Assembly (NCBI GenBank): GCA_034440575.1
Contig: JAOTOL010000980.1
Span: 124,001-188,000 of the forward strand
Source: Imbricaverruca yamaguchii
Lineage: Eukaryota; Arthropoda; Thecostraca; Neoverrucidae
Length of the DNA: 64,000 bases
Direction of reading: 5' to 3'
The position numbers and the translations under genes were made by a program. Of this stretch, positions 34,001 through 40,832 are shown piece by piece (positions within the stretch are counted from its first letter, which is position 1; each line of letters starts with the position of its first letter). The notes under the pieces were generated by a model. It was not told where the DNA came from, made no database searches, and worked only from the letters and a program-made list of their open reading frames with translations.

Positions 34001-35648
34001 CCGCGGGATTGGGAAATGTCCTGAGTGGCGCTAGAGTCGAACCCGGGACCTTTGGTACCCATAGCCCGACACCTTAACCACTCGGCCATCCCCGCCCCGA
34101 GCGGCGATGGCTAGCGGTCAGCGATGGCGGCGAGCGAACCCTTTGGTCACTTGTTTTTCCCCGGGCGCAAAATGACCCCAGATGTCGACGCGCCCTTAAA
34201 CTCCAATCCACCACCACCTGTTTTTCCCACATAGCGTTAGTGGTGTCAGTATGGTGTCGCGTTTGTCCGACATTAAAATGATCGAAATGCAGTGATTTGA
34301 AACAGGCAGTTTTGTCCCGTGCACAGTTATTCGCCATTCAGTGTGTTGATGTGGAGCAAGCTGCATAGAAATGTCACTAAACCTGTGTTTTCCGATACTC
34401 GTCACGTATATCTATTTCGCGTAGTCTTGTCATGTTATTATAGTCGAAGCAACTGGTGTAACCGGTTGACGCTTTCTTTCAAGGTTCAAAGTGCCGAAGA
34501 CTCACAAAAGGTGAGGATAACGCTGCGACCGTTATTACGCACGGCAAAGTCACTAATGAACGCCACCAGCACTGCTAACTTACTAACCGTGAGCACGTTC
34601 ATCCGCGTGGAGTAAATACCCTGCATGCTGAGTAGAGACGGCGCTGCCAGTTGAGAATGCCTGCCATGCTGCGGCTGTTGCGACAGCAGCGCTTTGTGGC
34701 GGTGACGGACGCGCCGGTCAACGCTGTGACGGACATGTTGACAGCATGTTGACAGGTATCTTGACAGGTTGTCTGACGCGAACGTGGCACATGCGCGCAG
34801 TGTGTGCGGCTGGCGGCTCGACTCGGCTGTGCATGCTCGAGACCACTCCTGTGAACCCTGTCAGTCGTGCCGGATCGGGTCACTTCTCACACGCAGCCTC
34901 CCCTTGAACCGGCAGTCACACCAGGCCAGAATGTCGCATGTCCTGTCGGCTTTTTTCTCGCAAAAACTGGATGCTGTGGTGATGTGTGGAGGCGTCATTA
35001 CTGTGCATGGAATTTGCGATCAACTGGGCATGCACCATGGTCTTGCTGTAGCTAGACACCAAGCTGTAGCCTAGCACCGAGCTGTAGCCAAGCGCTACTA
35101 GCACTGCTCGTCTGTAGCACATTATAGACAACATTGGTACAGGCAAGATGGCAACGTCTGCACTGCGAGATAGTATGCCGTGATAGCGCTTTATGCACTT
35201 TTAGGCGTGTGAATGCATATGCCTGTGAAATTTCAATGTTGACTTAGCACCCTCGCCAATGTCTGCCAGATGTGACATTTGCAGCTCTATCACGTTTGCC
35301 ACGTTTCAGGGCGTCCAAAATATCACGTGTCTTGTTGCCCAGTCGGTGATGTGATCATATGGACGATATTTTCGTATCGATCATATGATCATGTAAAACA
35401 TTTGCTCATATAGATAATATAATAATATCGATCGTATGATCATGTCGATGATATAATCGTGTCATGCTTCCTGCTTAGCGTCGTCGCCCCATGTATAGTC
35501 ACACACCGTCCTCGTGCGCTTCCAGCTGAAGAGGTCGCTACAAGAGCAGCAGGAAGTGAACAAGCAGCTGCGAACCTACATCGACGGCATCCTGCTCAAC
35601 ATCGTCGAGAACTACCCGCAGCTACTGGAGGTCAAGCGGAAACACTGA
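15919..35648 (+). CDS. nuf: Rab11-FIP3/4-like adaptor (nuclear fallout orthologue), gene span
   Basis: Seven exons (15919-16033, 26822-26947, 27882-28000, 29823-30042, 31911-32058, 33695-33822, 35526-35648) join in phase, and an alternative first exon lies at 25239-25625. The product is a class II Rab11-family interacting protein. It dimerises as a coiled coil, binds GTP-Rab11 through its C-terminal domain and moves recycling endosomes along microtubules, as Drosophila Nuf does during cellularisation and cytokinesis. Visible support: the order of conserved blocks follows vertebrate FIP3/4 as I remember it, namely a Ser/Asp/Glu-rich block, a long Glu/Arg/Leu heptad region, an AKSLAAELE block and a terminal [20 protein letters not shown]. 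The form starting at 25239 would be exactly 416 residues; the 15919 form contributes 325 residues plus unseen N-terminal exons. No EF-hand exon was found. Introns are packed with tandem arrays. Confidence 0.9.
16034..16904. other. nuf intron, unassigned part
   Basis: Repeated GATCCGGACC / CACGTGATCC words around 16130-16260 form a loose array. Otherwise nothing recognised. Confidence 0.4.
16905..17295. repeat. About 30-33-bp minisatellite in nuf intron
   Basis: Degenerate units of AACAGCAGAGATGAACAGCA and GCTCAACCACAG, about a dozen copies. Apparent Cys/Ser/Leu-rich hydrophobic proteins on the minus strand are shadows. Confidence 0.88.
17730..17790 (+). mobile_element. Short hairpin retroposon with 12-bp TSD
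   Basis: A 61-bp insertion between ACTTTTGTTTGA (17718-17729) and ACTTGTGTTTGA (17791-17802), one mismatch. Arms TGGGCG and CGCCT, then TTAAGTCCAAATAAACGAAG as tail. It lies in the large nuf intron. Confidence 0.65.
17803..19489. other. nuf intron, unassigned part
   Basis: No supported exon. Short open frames on both strands lack motifs. Confidence 0.4.
19490..19760. promoter_or_regulatory. CpG-rich island with TAAAAATA and CRE sites
   Basis: Very GC/CpG-rich stretch with CGCCGCCGC runs, a lone GGTAAAAATAGG AT box near 19590 and AGTGACGTCACGG about 75 bp further on. The same arrangement (AT box then TGACGTCA in a CpG island) recurs at 23690-23850. It could be an internal promoter of the nuf gene. 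No start codon with a confident downstream donor was found, so this stays an inference. Confidence 0.3.
19875..20060. repeat. Degenerate about 26-bp repeat
   Basis: Loose units of GGATCCACTGAGCGTGGGTC and CAGTAGCATC, about six copies, old and diverged. Confidence 0.7.
20128..20990. repeat. 22-bp minisatellite, about 36 copies
   Basis: Unit ACCCGGTGTCGGCTGCTGAT plus GT, with decay at the right end (20600-20990). A minus-strand frame of 277 residues rich in Ser-Ser-Arg-His is a shadow of the array. Confidence 0.96.
20991..22587. other. nuf intron, AT-richer unassigned stretch
   Basis: The 21600-22200 part is markedly AT-rich and contains scattered GGTCAA/GGGTCA words like those at 52.3-53.3 kb, so it may be an old interspersed repeat. 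A CRE-like AGTGACGTCACTT occurs near 22183. No coding exon seen. Confidence 0.4.
22588..22668 (+). mobile_element. tRNA-like sequence, probable SINE head
   Basis: AAGCTCAGTTGG (22595-22606) fits a Pol III A box and GGGTTCGGGTCGC at about 22651 a decayed B box, at tRNA-like spacing. The acceptor arms do not pair well, so this is more likely a tRNA-derived repeat than a working tRNA. The GC-rich sequence that follows, up to GTGACGTCACG at 22758, may be its body. Confidence 0.4.
22669..23334. other. nuf intron, unassigned part
   Basis: CRE-like AGTGACGTCACG near 22758, otherwise AT-rich sequence without recognised features. Confidence 0.35.
23335..23660. repeat. (CAGT)n compound microsatellite
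   Basis: Several (CAGT)n runs separated by TTTTTCCGTCTC spacers, so the higher-order unit is a tetranucleotide block plus spacer. Val-Ser-Gln-Ser frames are shadows. Confidence 0.95.
23690..23850. promoter_or_regulatory. CpG-rich island with CCCGATAAAGG and TGACGTCA
   Basis: CpG-rich segment containing CTCCCGATAAAGGAG and, about 45 bp later, GACGTGACGTCATCGCG. It lies about 1.4 kb upstream of the alternative nuf first exon. Layout resembles 19490-19760. Possible promoter or enhancer; unproven. Confidence 0.3.
23948..23994 (-). mobile_element. Short hairpin retroposon, probable copy
   Basis: Minus-strand reading gives GGGCGCCCTGTATGACC, GCAGTCGAAGCGTCCC and TAAGCCCAAC, the family order. GGGCGCCC occurs at both ends (23936-23943 and 23987-23994), which may be a duplication or part of the hairpin arm. 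Confidence 0.5.
24130..24210 (+). mobile_element. tRNA-like remnant with B box
   Basis: GCGGGTTCGAGCCCCG (B box about 24189-24199) sits about 45 bp after GGGAGTAGTCTGGC, a poor A box. Likely a decayed tRNA-derived repeat; the acceptor stem does not form. Confidence 0.3.
24211..25163. other. Region upstream of the alternative nuf first exon
   Basis: CAGGTGCAC-type E-box words cluster around 24600-24660. No exon recognised. It presumably holds the promoter for the 25239 transcript, if that exon is a true first exon. Confidence 0.35.
25164..25169 (+). promoter_or_regulatory. Possible arthropod initiator (TCAGTT)
   Basis: TCAGTT matches the arthropod initiator consensus TCAGTY and lies 75 bp before the ATG at 25239. 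No TATA box or downstream promoter element fits at standard spacing. The motif is short and will occur by chance, so support is positional only. Confidence 0.25.
25239..25625 (+). CDS. nuf: nuf alternative first exon (129 codons)
   Basis: The ATG at 25239 has A at -3 and G at +4, and an in-frame TGA lies at 25215-25217, so translation must begin in this exon. It encodes [20 protein letters not shown], an Asp/Leu/Gly-rich acidic stretch, a basic [10 protein letters not shown] patch and a Trp/Tyr-containing end ([20 protein letters not shown]). Donor AAA|GTGAGT is near perfect and in phase 0, so it joins the 26822 exon in frame exactly as the 16033 donor does. An acceptor at 25227 would need phase 1 upstream and cannot follow the 16033 exon in frame, which argues for an alternative start rather than an internal exon. 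A 28-bp array starts at the donor. The N-terminal sequence is not one I recognise. Confidence 0.8.
25626..25915. repeat. 28-bp minisatellite starting at a splice donor
   Basis: About ten units of GTAGCAAGCGGTGCGACGCC plus GTTGCTAA, beginning with the GTGAGTGGCAAGCGG of the donor itself. Later copies are diverged. Confidence 0.93.
25916..26569. other. nuf intron, CACTCAGTCACCTCCTG-rich stretch
   Basis: 26190-26410 is a degenerate array of about 18-bp pyrimidine-rich units (CACTCAGTCACCTCCTGCTC). No exon seen. Confidence 0.6.
26570..26821. repeat. 12-bp CGTGACCTGACA array with copies of the exon start
   Basis: Runs of CACGTGACCTGA alternate with two extra copies of the acceptor and exon start of the 26822 exon: CTCTGGCCGCAG then GTGTAGGTGCTGGAGCG (about 26680) and CTCTGGCCGCAG then GTGCAGGTGCTGGAGCG (about 26745). 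The first carries a TAG, and both run into TGA shortly after, so neither can replace the true exon. Confidence 0.92.
26822..26947 (+). CDS. nuf: nuf exon: first coiled-coil segment
   Basis: Acceptor CTCTGGCCGCAG, donor GAGCAG|GTGAGG, phase 0 at both ends, 42 codons. It encodes [20 protein letters not shown] then [20 protein letters not shown] and EQ. The heptad pattern and the KQENxxLxxR motif correspond to the start of the FIP3/4 coiled coil. It receives either upstream exon (16033 or 25625) in frame. Confidence 0.9.
26948..27474. other. nuf intron, unassigned part
   Basis: No exon or element recognised. Confidence 0.4.
27475..27800. repeat. 35-bp minisatellite with acceptor-like units
   Basis: About nine units of TGTTAACTCTCCTCAGCTGT plus GAAGGGGATGTCTAA. 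Every unit contains CTCTCCTCAG, a plausible 3' splice site, 80-400 bp upstream of the real acceptor at 27881. Confidence 0.93.
27882..28000 (+). CDS. nuf: nuf exon: coiled coil, EERRHKEL block
   Basis: Acceptor CCCCTCTTCTGCCAG, donor ATCAA|GTGAGC, entering in phase 0 and leaving after two bases of a codon. It encodes [20 protein letters not shown] then [19 protein letters not shown]. Compare the EEEARRHREAYGKLEREKA block of FIP3/4. Highly charged, heptad-compatible, no proline. Confidence 0.9.
28001..28859. other. nuf intron, unassigned part
   Basis: CCCGCTGGGTTTCCCGGGAC-like words repeat loosely near 28075-28165. No exon recognised. Confidence 0.4.
28860..29035. repeat. About 41-bp repeat in nuf intron
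   Basis: Four units containing TCAGCTCGGCCTTGATCTAG and TCAGGCCCTGATCCCGTCTT. Confidence 0.85.
29515..29695. repeat. 44-bp minisatellite upstream of nuf exon
   Basis: About four units of GATAGGAAGCCCTACACACC plus CACCGCAGCCCCCGGTCACT, continuing as a partial unit at 29768-29790 beyond an inserted hairpin element. Confidence 0.93.
29708..29767 (+). mobile_element. Short hairpin retroposon inserted in a minisatellite
   Basis: A 60-bp insertion that splits the 44-bp array and is bracketed by TCTGATAGGAAG at 29696-29707 and 29768-29779. Arms GGGCGC (including TSD bases) and GCGCCC, ATGACC in the loop side, then CTAAACTCCAATAACCAACC as tail. Confidence 0.82.
29823..30042 (+). CDS. nuf: nuf exon: long central coiled coil
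   Basis: Acceptor CCGCCCCGCCGGCAG, donor GCGCAG|GTCAGC. One base completes the Lys codon split from the 28000 exon, then 73 codons. It starts [20 protein letters not shown] and ends [16 protein letters not shown], with almost continuous Glu/Arg/Ala/Leu heptads and strong GC3. It leaves in phase 0. The donor's GTCAGC is also the start of the following 23-bp repeat unit. Confidence 0.88.
30043..30505. repeat. 23-24-bp minisatellite starting at a splice donor
   Basis: About 19 units. The first three to four are near-identical (GTCAGCCGGCGGCGGGTTGG plus AGG), the rest diverged (GTCAGCAGGCATCGGGTTGG plus AAG). Each unit begins with a GTCAGC that mimics the functional donor. Confidence 0.95.
30506..31544. 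other. nuf intron, unassigned part
   Basis: AT-richer unique sequence. 31215-31350 contains GGTCATCAAAATTG-type words reminiscent of the old repeat at 52-53 kb. No exon. Confidence 0.4.
31545..31870. repeat. 16-bp minisatellite upstream of nuf exon
   Basis: Eight near-perfect units of GTTATACAGACGTGGT (31545-31670), then diverged copies with GTCACGTGGTGTT to about 31870. Confidence 0.94.
31911..32058 (+). CDS. nuf: nuf exon: coiled coil ending in RLRQQNK
   Basis: Acceptor CCGTTTCGATCTCAG, donor AACAAAG|GTGGGA. Phase 0 in, phase 1 out, 49 codons. It encodes [20 protein letters not shown], then a [18 protein letters not shown] stretch and [11 protein letters not shown], matching the KRLKQENYKLRDQN region of FIP3/4. 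The last 20 bases of the exon plus the donor are the seed of the 38-bp array that follows. Confidence 0.9.
32059..32886. repeat. 38-bp minisatellite derived from an exon/donor junction
   Basis: About 22 units of GGTGGGACTCTGAGGCTGAG plus CTGCGGCAGCAGAACAAA. Each unit carries a copy of the last 20 bases of the preceding nuf exon followed by the same GTGGGA donor. Minor variants (CAGCGG, GGGGCTC, GAAGCTG) and one degraded section near 32585-32640. Minus-strand Ser-His-Leu-Cys-Ala frames of over 300 residues are shadows. Confidence 0.97.
32957..33007 (+). mobile_element. Short hairpin retroposon with 16-bp TSD
   Basis: Only 51 bp, bracketed by TGACAGTCAAATGTTG (32941-32956) and TGACCGTCAAATGTTG (33008-33023), one mismatch. 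GGGCGC overlaps the junction, then TACATGACC, GTCGATGCCC, TTAAATCCCTAATAACTAAC. The clearest demonstration that a 50-bp unit inserts by itself. Confidence 0.82.
33024..33694. other. nuf intron, with a duplicated about 60-bp segment
   Basis: GGAGATGCTGCACTCATTCG and CAGCGGATGAATACTATCCG occur twice (about 33370-33425 and 33460-33515). Otherwise no feature recognised. Confidence 0.6.
33695..33822 (+). CDS. nuf: nuf exon: SLAAELE block before the Rab11-binding domain
   Basis: Acceptor CCCTCGTCCACAG, donor GACCAG|GTGCGT. Two bases complete the codon begun at 32058 (Glu), then 42 codons, leaving in phase 0. It encodes [40 protein letters not shown] and DQ. The AKSLAAELE motif parallels AQSLAAEID in FIP3/4, immediately before the C-terminal domain. 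Confidence 0.92.
33823..33913. other. nuf intron start and SINE target site
   Basis: Short intronic stretch whose right end, CGAGCGGCGATG at 33902-33913, is the upstream copy of the SINE target-site duplication. Confidence 0.6.
33914..34097 (-). mobile_element. tRNA-type SINE, full length, 12-bp TSD
   Basis: Minus-strand copy with complete head (GGGGCGGGGATGGCCGAGTG on minus), B box GGTTCGACTCT and A/T-rich tail. CGAGCGGCGATG flanks it at 33902-33913 and 34098-34109. It lies within the last nuf intron, antisense to the gene. Confidence 0.93.
34162..34218 (+). mobile_element. Short hairpin retroposon, reference copy
   Basis: Best-preserved member of the family. GGGCGCAAAATGACCCCAGA, TGTCGACGCGCCC, TTAAACTCCAATCCACCACC. 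The hexamers GGGCGC and GCGCCC can pair as a hairpin around a 21-base loop. TGTTTTTCCC flanks it at 34152-34161 and 34219-34228. It is only about 60 bp from the SINE at 33914, but the two have separate duplications. Confidence 0.82.
34229..35525. other. Last nuf intron, unassigned part
   Basis: 35345-35460 is an AT-rich patch of ATCATATGATCATG-type palindromic words. TAGCACCGAGCTGTAGCC repeats near 35050-35090. No exon before 35526. Confidence 0.5.
35526..35648 (+). CDS. nuf: nuf terminal exon: Rab11-binding domain and stop
   Basis: Acceptor CGTGCGCTTCCAG, phase 0, 40 codons then TGA at 35646-35648. It encodes [20 protein letters not shown] then [20 protein letters not shown]. This is the C-terminal FIP Rab-binding domain: the Tyr-Ile-Asp triad and spaced Ile/Leu residues form the hydrophobic face that contacts Rab11 switch regions, and the [10 protein letters not shown] end matches DHNPSILEIK of FIP3/4. 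Protein ends soon after, as in the family. Confidence 0.95.
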   Translation: MKRSLQEQQEVNKQLRTYIDGILLNIVENYPQLLEVKRKH

Positions 35649-36219
35649 CGCAGCAACGCCGCTCGTCTAGGGTTCCGCAGAAGACCGGCAATAGCGACGC
35701 ACTGCTGTGTCGGGTCGGTGTTCTGTGTTGGGGTGGGTTGTGTGCGCCACTGCTTTGGGCTGGTCGGCCACTGCTGTGTCGGGCGTTGCGCCGCCACTGC
35801 TGTGTCAAGCCGGTGCTGGCGCGGCCACTGCTGTGTCGGGCCGCTGTGACCAGCATGTCTGTATCGGGCGGATGTATTGCAGGCCTCCGGCGATGGATGG
35901 CTGGCGGCAGCCGGCCGCCGGACTGTCCGCTCTGCCCTCTGTGAGGAGCCACGCAGCTGCTGGTCGCGTGACGGTCTGCCAGTCTGTGGCGGTGTGAGTC
36001 TGTCAGACTGACGGTCCGGCTGGGCAGTCTGGGACCGGGGGCCGTCAGTGGTCGCCTGAGCGCGCGTGTGGGGTGCCTTCGCCGTCGATACTTGGCGGTC
36101 TGGTGTCGCTTGTCGACGCTGTGGCGGTGAGGAACGGCCGGCGGCACCCGGCTGCTCCCCGTGGTGCCCTGTATTCTGTCGGTGTGAGGTACCGTATAGT
36201 GCAGCTGCTGATCGGTCAC
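35649..36219. other. Downstream of nuf; probable 3' UTR with GCCACTGCTGTGTCGGGC repeats
   Basis: 35700-35850 holds four or five loose GCCACTGCTGTGTCGGGC units. I saw no AATAAA in the first 1.5 kb, so the transcript end is undetermined. Confidence 0.5.
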
Positions 36220-36600
36220 AGTGTGTGATGGTGTCGCACTGTGGCGGTCTGCAACAGCCCGCGGTAGTCTGTCACAGTGTGTGTGTGTGACAGTCTGTCA
36301 CAGACTGTGGAATTATGTCGTACTCTGTGGTAGACTCACAGTATGTGGTGGTGTAAGAGTATGGCCGTCTGCCCCAGTCTGTAGTATTCTGTCGTACTCT
36401 GTGGTGGACTGTCACAGTATGTGGTGGTCTAAGAGTATGGCAGTCTGCTCCAGTCTGTGGCGACCTGTCAACGTAAGGCAGTGTGTGGACCTTGACAATC
36501 GGCAGGCTGTTGGCTGTCTGGAGCCTGTCTGGAGTCTGTCTGGAGCTTGTCTGGAGTCTGTCTGCAGCCTGTCTGGAGCCTACTTTGAGCCTGCCAGCTG
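36220..36600. repeat. Degenerate GTCTG/CACAG-rich arrays
   Basis: Two neighbouring loose arrays: CTGTGGTGGTCTGTCACAGT words (36220-36470) and GCCTGTCTGGAGTCTGTCTG (36505-36600). Confidence 0.8.
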
Positions 36601-37643
36601 GCCGGTGCCGAAAGTAGCAGGCCGAAACTCGAAACAGCGTCTCGCATGGGTTTGCATCGCCTTTCGTGCCGCTCGCCATCGCCGACCAAAGTGCGGCCCG
36701 TCTGCGGTCCGCGGTCCGCGGTCTGTGGACCATGGTCTCAGACCGAGACCGTGGTCTCGAACGTCGTCCGATGCCTGTGATACGGAGACTACGTAGTCCC
36801 CTGAGGAGACTACGTCTGGAGATTGGCAGTGGAGCCGAGGCTCCCGCAGTGTCGCGTCCGTGGCGGGCTGTGTTTCGTCTCACAGCTGGTGCGGAAGGAA
36901 ACCACGTCGAGCCGCCGTGGTCGCTGGCGTGGACAGTGCTCGGTGCTGTAGGTGGTGTCATCTATTGAGTGAGCGGCCAACTAGCGACCACTGCGGATCG
37001 ACCGTGCCGCCACGGATGTCCAAGCCGCGGAGAGCCGAGTGTGGCTGGTCTTGGCCGGGCGGTGACCTGGTGACCTGATGTTTCTGCGACGGTGACGTCG
37101 CCAACGTGCTTACTGTGACCTTTGCCGAGCAACTGCCCGGTGAATTGGTGGTGACCCGCAAGAACCGGAAGTTCGCCGGGGAGTGGAGGCGCAACCAAGA
37201 GAGGCTGGGGATCCGACTTCCTTAGCGACCAAAGTACACTAGACCAAGCAATACATTGAGATTTTCACCAAGCAAAATCGGAAATTTCCGGCTCGCTTCG
37301 CGCGCGGAAAATTGTTCGGGTTTCATAGAGTCTTCTTTGCTCCGGACCTCACACATACACAATAGGAAATCCTGGCTGCTCCCCTGACCGGCAAGACCCG
37401 ATAGTTGCTTGCAGGTGTCCCGATGCTGATTCAGTGTGGTGACCTGGCCGTGACCTGGCAATGACCTGACAGTGACCCGGCGAGCTCCGCGACCGTCCAT
37501 TGGCCGAGGTGACAAATCGGAAGCTGTTAATCAAAGGTATACCACTTGAAAGTGCCTAGTACTGTTCGGTGTGACCGCGGGCTTGCCGCGGCTCGTGCCT
37601 CCTTGCGGAGTTTATCGTCGAGAGTGGTCGATCATGCTGAGCG
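36601..37643. other. Unassigned; possible small terminal exon near 37127
   Basis: The frame QLPGELVVTRKNRKFAGEWR then RNQERLGIRLP and TAG (about 37128-37223) is GC-biased and looks protein-like, with a weak acceptor CTTTGCCGAG before it. No partner exon found, so it is noted only as possible. Confidence 0.25.
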
Positions 37644-37676
37644 ATGGAAGGCCTGCGGCAAGAGGAGATGTATCAG
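37644..37676 (+). CDS. Possible tiny first exon, gene unknown
   Basis: ATG followed by GGLRQEEMYQ-like codons (MEGLRQEEMYQ) up to a good donor CAG|GTGAGC at 37677. The upstream 100 bases are moderately GC-rich. Short length, an upstream out-of-frame ATG at 37634 and no identified continuation make this weak. Confidence 0.2.
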
Positions 37677-37844
37677 GTGAGCGTGCGACTGGTATTCTTC
37701 GGCGTACGGCCCAGGCCGCTGTGAAATTGTTGGTGAGCGACTAGATAGTATTGTCGGCGCAACTGCCTCGTCTGTGTTGCAGCAAGTGTGATGAAGTGTT
37801 CTCGCCATGTTCGTAACACTTGTCGACCGCATTGTCAAATACAG
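37677..37844. other. Unassigned unique sequence and SINE target
   Basis: No gene seen. AACATCACGCGTCT at 37845-37858 is the upstream copy of the next SINE's duplication. Confidence 0.4.
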
Positions 37845-37858
37845 AACATCACGCGTCT

Positions 37859-38040
37859 GTTTGTTTGTTTATTGGTTGGTTCACGACACACTTTATGCAC
37901 ATTGACGGCTAATGGCGCCGCCCACACTGTTTCGCCGGTGGGCCGCGGGATTGGGAAATGTCCTGAATGGCGCTAGAGTCGAGCCCGGGACCTTTGGTAC
38001 CCGTAGCCCGACACCTTAACCACCCGGCCATCCTCGCCCC
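37859..38040 (-). mobile_element. tRNA-type SINE, full length, 14-bp TSD (reference copy)
   Basis: On the minus strand: GGGGCGAGGATGGCCGGGTG (A box, tRNA-Ser/Leu-like), about 45 bases, GGTCCCGGGCTCGACTCTAG (B box), then a body with GGCCCACCGGCGAAACAGTG, GGCGCCATTAGCCGTC and a tail of GTGAACCAACCAATAAACAA type. Perfect AACATCACGCGTCT at 37845-37858 and 38041-38054. The tRNA-like head cannot fold as a working tRNA because the body continues straight from the B box. Confidence 0.94.
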
Positions 38041-38054
38041 AACATCACGCGTCT

Positions 38055-39059
38055 CGGCTGCGATTTGTTGGGAGGAAGTCGTTCATGTGTGGCGGTGCGG
38101 ATGTCCTTATTACCTGTAGCTGCACTTCTTTGTGCTCATACGACAAATTATTTCATGACTGAGTACCTTCCTGGTGCTGCTTTTAAGCAGGCATGGGTCC
38201 GCGAAATTTGTTTCGCTCTTCGTTCTGATCGTTAGAATGCAATCCTTCCCTGGTATTTTTACTTCAGCCCCTCGTGTGTCAAGCTCCAGATAGTCAGCTT
38301 CGCACACTCCATCACATCGTGACGCTACGTTTCTACCTCAGCTCTTCAGACACGCCCTATGCCGTCAACTTCACACATTCCATCAGAGGCCGGGCGCTGC
38401 ATGTTATGCATGCATGACTTGTCTTTTCCCGTCCACCTGCCGCTGGGTGATGGGTGGCAGCACCGCCATGCCACAGTGAACAGGCTATTTCGCAACGATT
38501 GTCCGAGTATATTGAGTCATAGGGGTCGGGGTGGGGTGGGGGGTTCAGATGCTGATGCGGGGAATATTTTGGGATGGATGATGAGTGGATTTTCAGTCAT
38601 GGGTGATGAGTTGTGTGAACCGTAGAGCAAGTGCAAAAGCGAGTAATATATATGTATCATCGAGGCGTTTGCAGTTAATTGGTGTGTTGAGTGAAGCAAT
38701 TTCAATTCAGACCTTTACTTGACAGCCTGTAGCATTCCAACCCTTAATATATCTGCTATTCCTCTATCTCCCCTCTCTCCCTCCTATCCACTCTCGCCTC
38801 CCTCCCTAATTCGCTTTCTCCCAGCCTTCCCATCCTAGTCTTGTATCAACGTATTGAGCATAGCCATACGCAGGTTACACATTGTCACCTATGGCCTGCG
38901 CATGGGCTACATCTGATGACGACACATCATTGCTGTAGATCAAAGGTCACGTGACACATCTTCGACTGCATCGCATTTTTAGCTCATGGCCCTCTGCTGT
39001 CGCTTGTCCGGGGTTATGTTTCCTCGCTGCCAGCTTGTGATTGGCCTGATTGTCTTGTC
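38055..39059. other. Unassigned unique sequence
   Basis: A minus-strand frame of 65 residues (38110-38307) has mixed composition but no motif or splice support. CT-rich stretch at 38760-38830. No element recognised. Confidence 0.4.
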
Positions 39060-39420
39060 GTCGTGCGCCCACATCCTCTCCAGCTTGTTGATGACCTGAC
39101 TATCTTACCGCGGGGCGCCACACATCCTCACTGCCAGCTTGTTGATGACCTGACTATCTTACCGCTGGGCGCCACACATCTCACGCCAGCTTTTGTGACC
39201 TGGCTATCTTACCGCAATGGGCGTTCGAACCTAACTGCCAGCTTGTTGAGGACCTGGGTCTTATCGCTGGCCAACACCTCACTGACAGCTTGTTGATGAC
39301 CTGACTATCTTACCGCTGGGCGCCACACACCCTCACTGCCAGCTTGTTGATGACCTGGCTGTCATCACTGCCTGGCGTCGCTGACCTACCAGCTTGTTAG
39401 TGGCCTGGCTGCCTTACCGC
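39060..39420. repeat. About 54-bp minisatellite
   Basis: Six or seven units of CAGCTTGTTGATGACCTGAC, TATCTTACCGCTGGGCGCCA and CACATCCTCACTGC, with variable truncation. Confidence 0.9.
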
Positions 39421-39639
39421 GGGGCGCACCCTCCATAAGCCTGACGATAATGGTGAAGCTGACAACTCCGTTGCCAGCGTCACCGCTATCTGTCGAGTAG
39501 CATCGGCTGAGCACATCCGTGCGGAGCGTGGTGTCGCCCGATGCGCCTTCTGCAGCGTCAGTGCCCGGGCGTACGGCGGAGCCAGCGTCGCGTTCTCCAT
39601 GTCAGCCAGCTGTACACAGCTGCCGGCCGAGCGGCGCGG

Positions 39640-40235
39640 AGGTCGGGCCCTGTAGTGTCGGAGTGTCGGGCCATGTAGTTGGTCGGGCCCTGTAGTGTCG
39701 GAGTGTCGGGCCCTGTAGTCTCGGAGTGTCGGGCCCTGTAGTGTCGGAGTGTCGGGCCCTGTAGTGTCGGAGTGTCGGGCCCTGTAGTGTCGGAGTGTCG
39801 GGCCCTGTAGTGTCGGAGTGTCGGGCCCTGTAGTGTCGGAGTGTCGGGCCCTGTAGTCTCGGAGTGTCGGGCCCTGTAGTGTCGGAGTGTCGGGCCCTGT
39901 AGTGTCGGAGTGTCGGGCCCTGTAGTATCGGAGTGTCGGGCCCTGTAGTGTCGGAGTGTCGGGCCCTGTAGTCTCGGAGTGTCGGGCCCTGTAGTCTCGG
40001 AGTGTCGGGCCCTGTAGTGTCGGAGTGTCGGGCCCTGTAGTATCGGAGTGTCGGGCCCTTAGTAGTCTCGGAGTGTCGGGCCCTGTAGTATCGGAGTGTC
40101 GGGCCCTGTAGTATCGGAGTGTCGGGCCCTGTAGTGTCGGAGTGTCGGGCCCTGTAGTATCGGAGTGTCGGGCCCTGTAGTATCGGAGTGTCGGGCCCTG
40201 TAGTGTCGGAGTGTCGGGCCCTGTAGTGCCCTGTA
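39640..40235. repeat. 23-bp minisatellite, about 25 copies
   Basis: Unit GGCCCTGTAGTGTCGGAGTG plus TCG with TAGTGTC / TAGTCTC / TAGTATC variants at one position. Its minus-strand frame of about 247 residues is a shadow. Confidence 0.96.
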
Positions 40236-40343
40236 GTCACATCGGGACGATCGGAGCCCGCATCCTGCAGTGCCTCTCGTCGAAGACGACGATCGCGGGC
40301 GACGACGTCCCGCGATGATCTGCATGTCCCGGAACATCTCGAC

Positions 40344-40401
40344 ACGTGAGCCCCAACCGCCCTCGCAGTCGGCGCGCCCTTAAGGCCAAGTAATCAATCG
40401 A
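40344..40401 (+). mobile_element. Short hairpin retroposon with 13-bp TSD
   Basis: A 58-bp insertion between GGAACATCTCGAC (40331-40343) and GGAACGTCTCGAC (40402-40414). GAGCCCCAACCGCC, GCAGTCGGCGCGCCCTTAAG, then GCCAAGTAATCAATCGA. The 5' arm is partly decayed. Confidence 0.75.
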
Positions 40402-40569
40402 GGAACGTCTCGACGAACCACCGCCTTCCTGCGCAGGTCCGCGGCAGTGTCGCCCGACATTTTTGTTTTAAGCTGACATAGCTGGAAGGATGTTCCCTCT
40501 GCGGCCCATGGAGCCGGTACGACTCACACTGGCGCAAGGCAGGGCGATCTCCTCCGGCCGACATTAGCG

Positions 40570-40832
40570 CCCCGACGCTGGATATTAGCGCCTTGACGCT
40601 GGATATTAGCGCCCTGACGCTGGATATTAGCGCCCTGACGCTGGATATTAGCGCCCTGACGCTGGATATTAGCGCCCTGACGCTGGATATTAGCGCCCTG
40701 ACGCTGGATATTAGCGCCCTGACGCTGGATATTAGCGCCCTGACGCTGGATATTAGCGCCCTGACGCTGGATATTAGCGCCCTGACGCTGGATATTAGCG
40801 CCCTGACGCTGGATATTAGCGCCCTGACGCTG
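40570..40832. repeat. 21-bp minisatellite, 12-13 copies
   Basis: Near-perfect units of CTGGATATTAGCGCCCTGAC plus G. Because 21 is a multiple of three it is open in several frames (Ala-Leu-Thr-Leu-Asp-Ile-Ser or Ile-Gln-Arg-Gln-Gly-Ala-Asn), but nothing outside the array supports a gene. Confidence 0.96.

Noticed and set aside
33914..34097. Functional tRNA-Ser/Leu genes at the SINE heads
   Set aside because: The tRNA-like heads run straight into a shared non-tRNA body and tail and are bracketed by target-site duplications, so they are SINEs.
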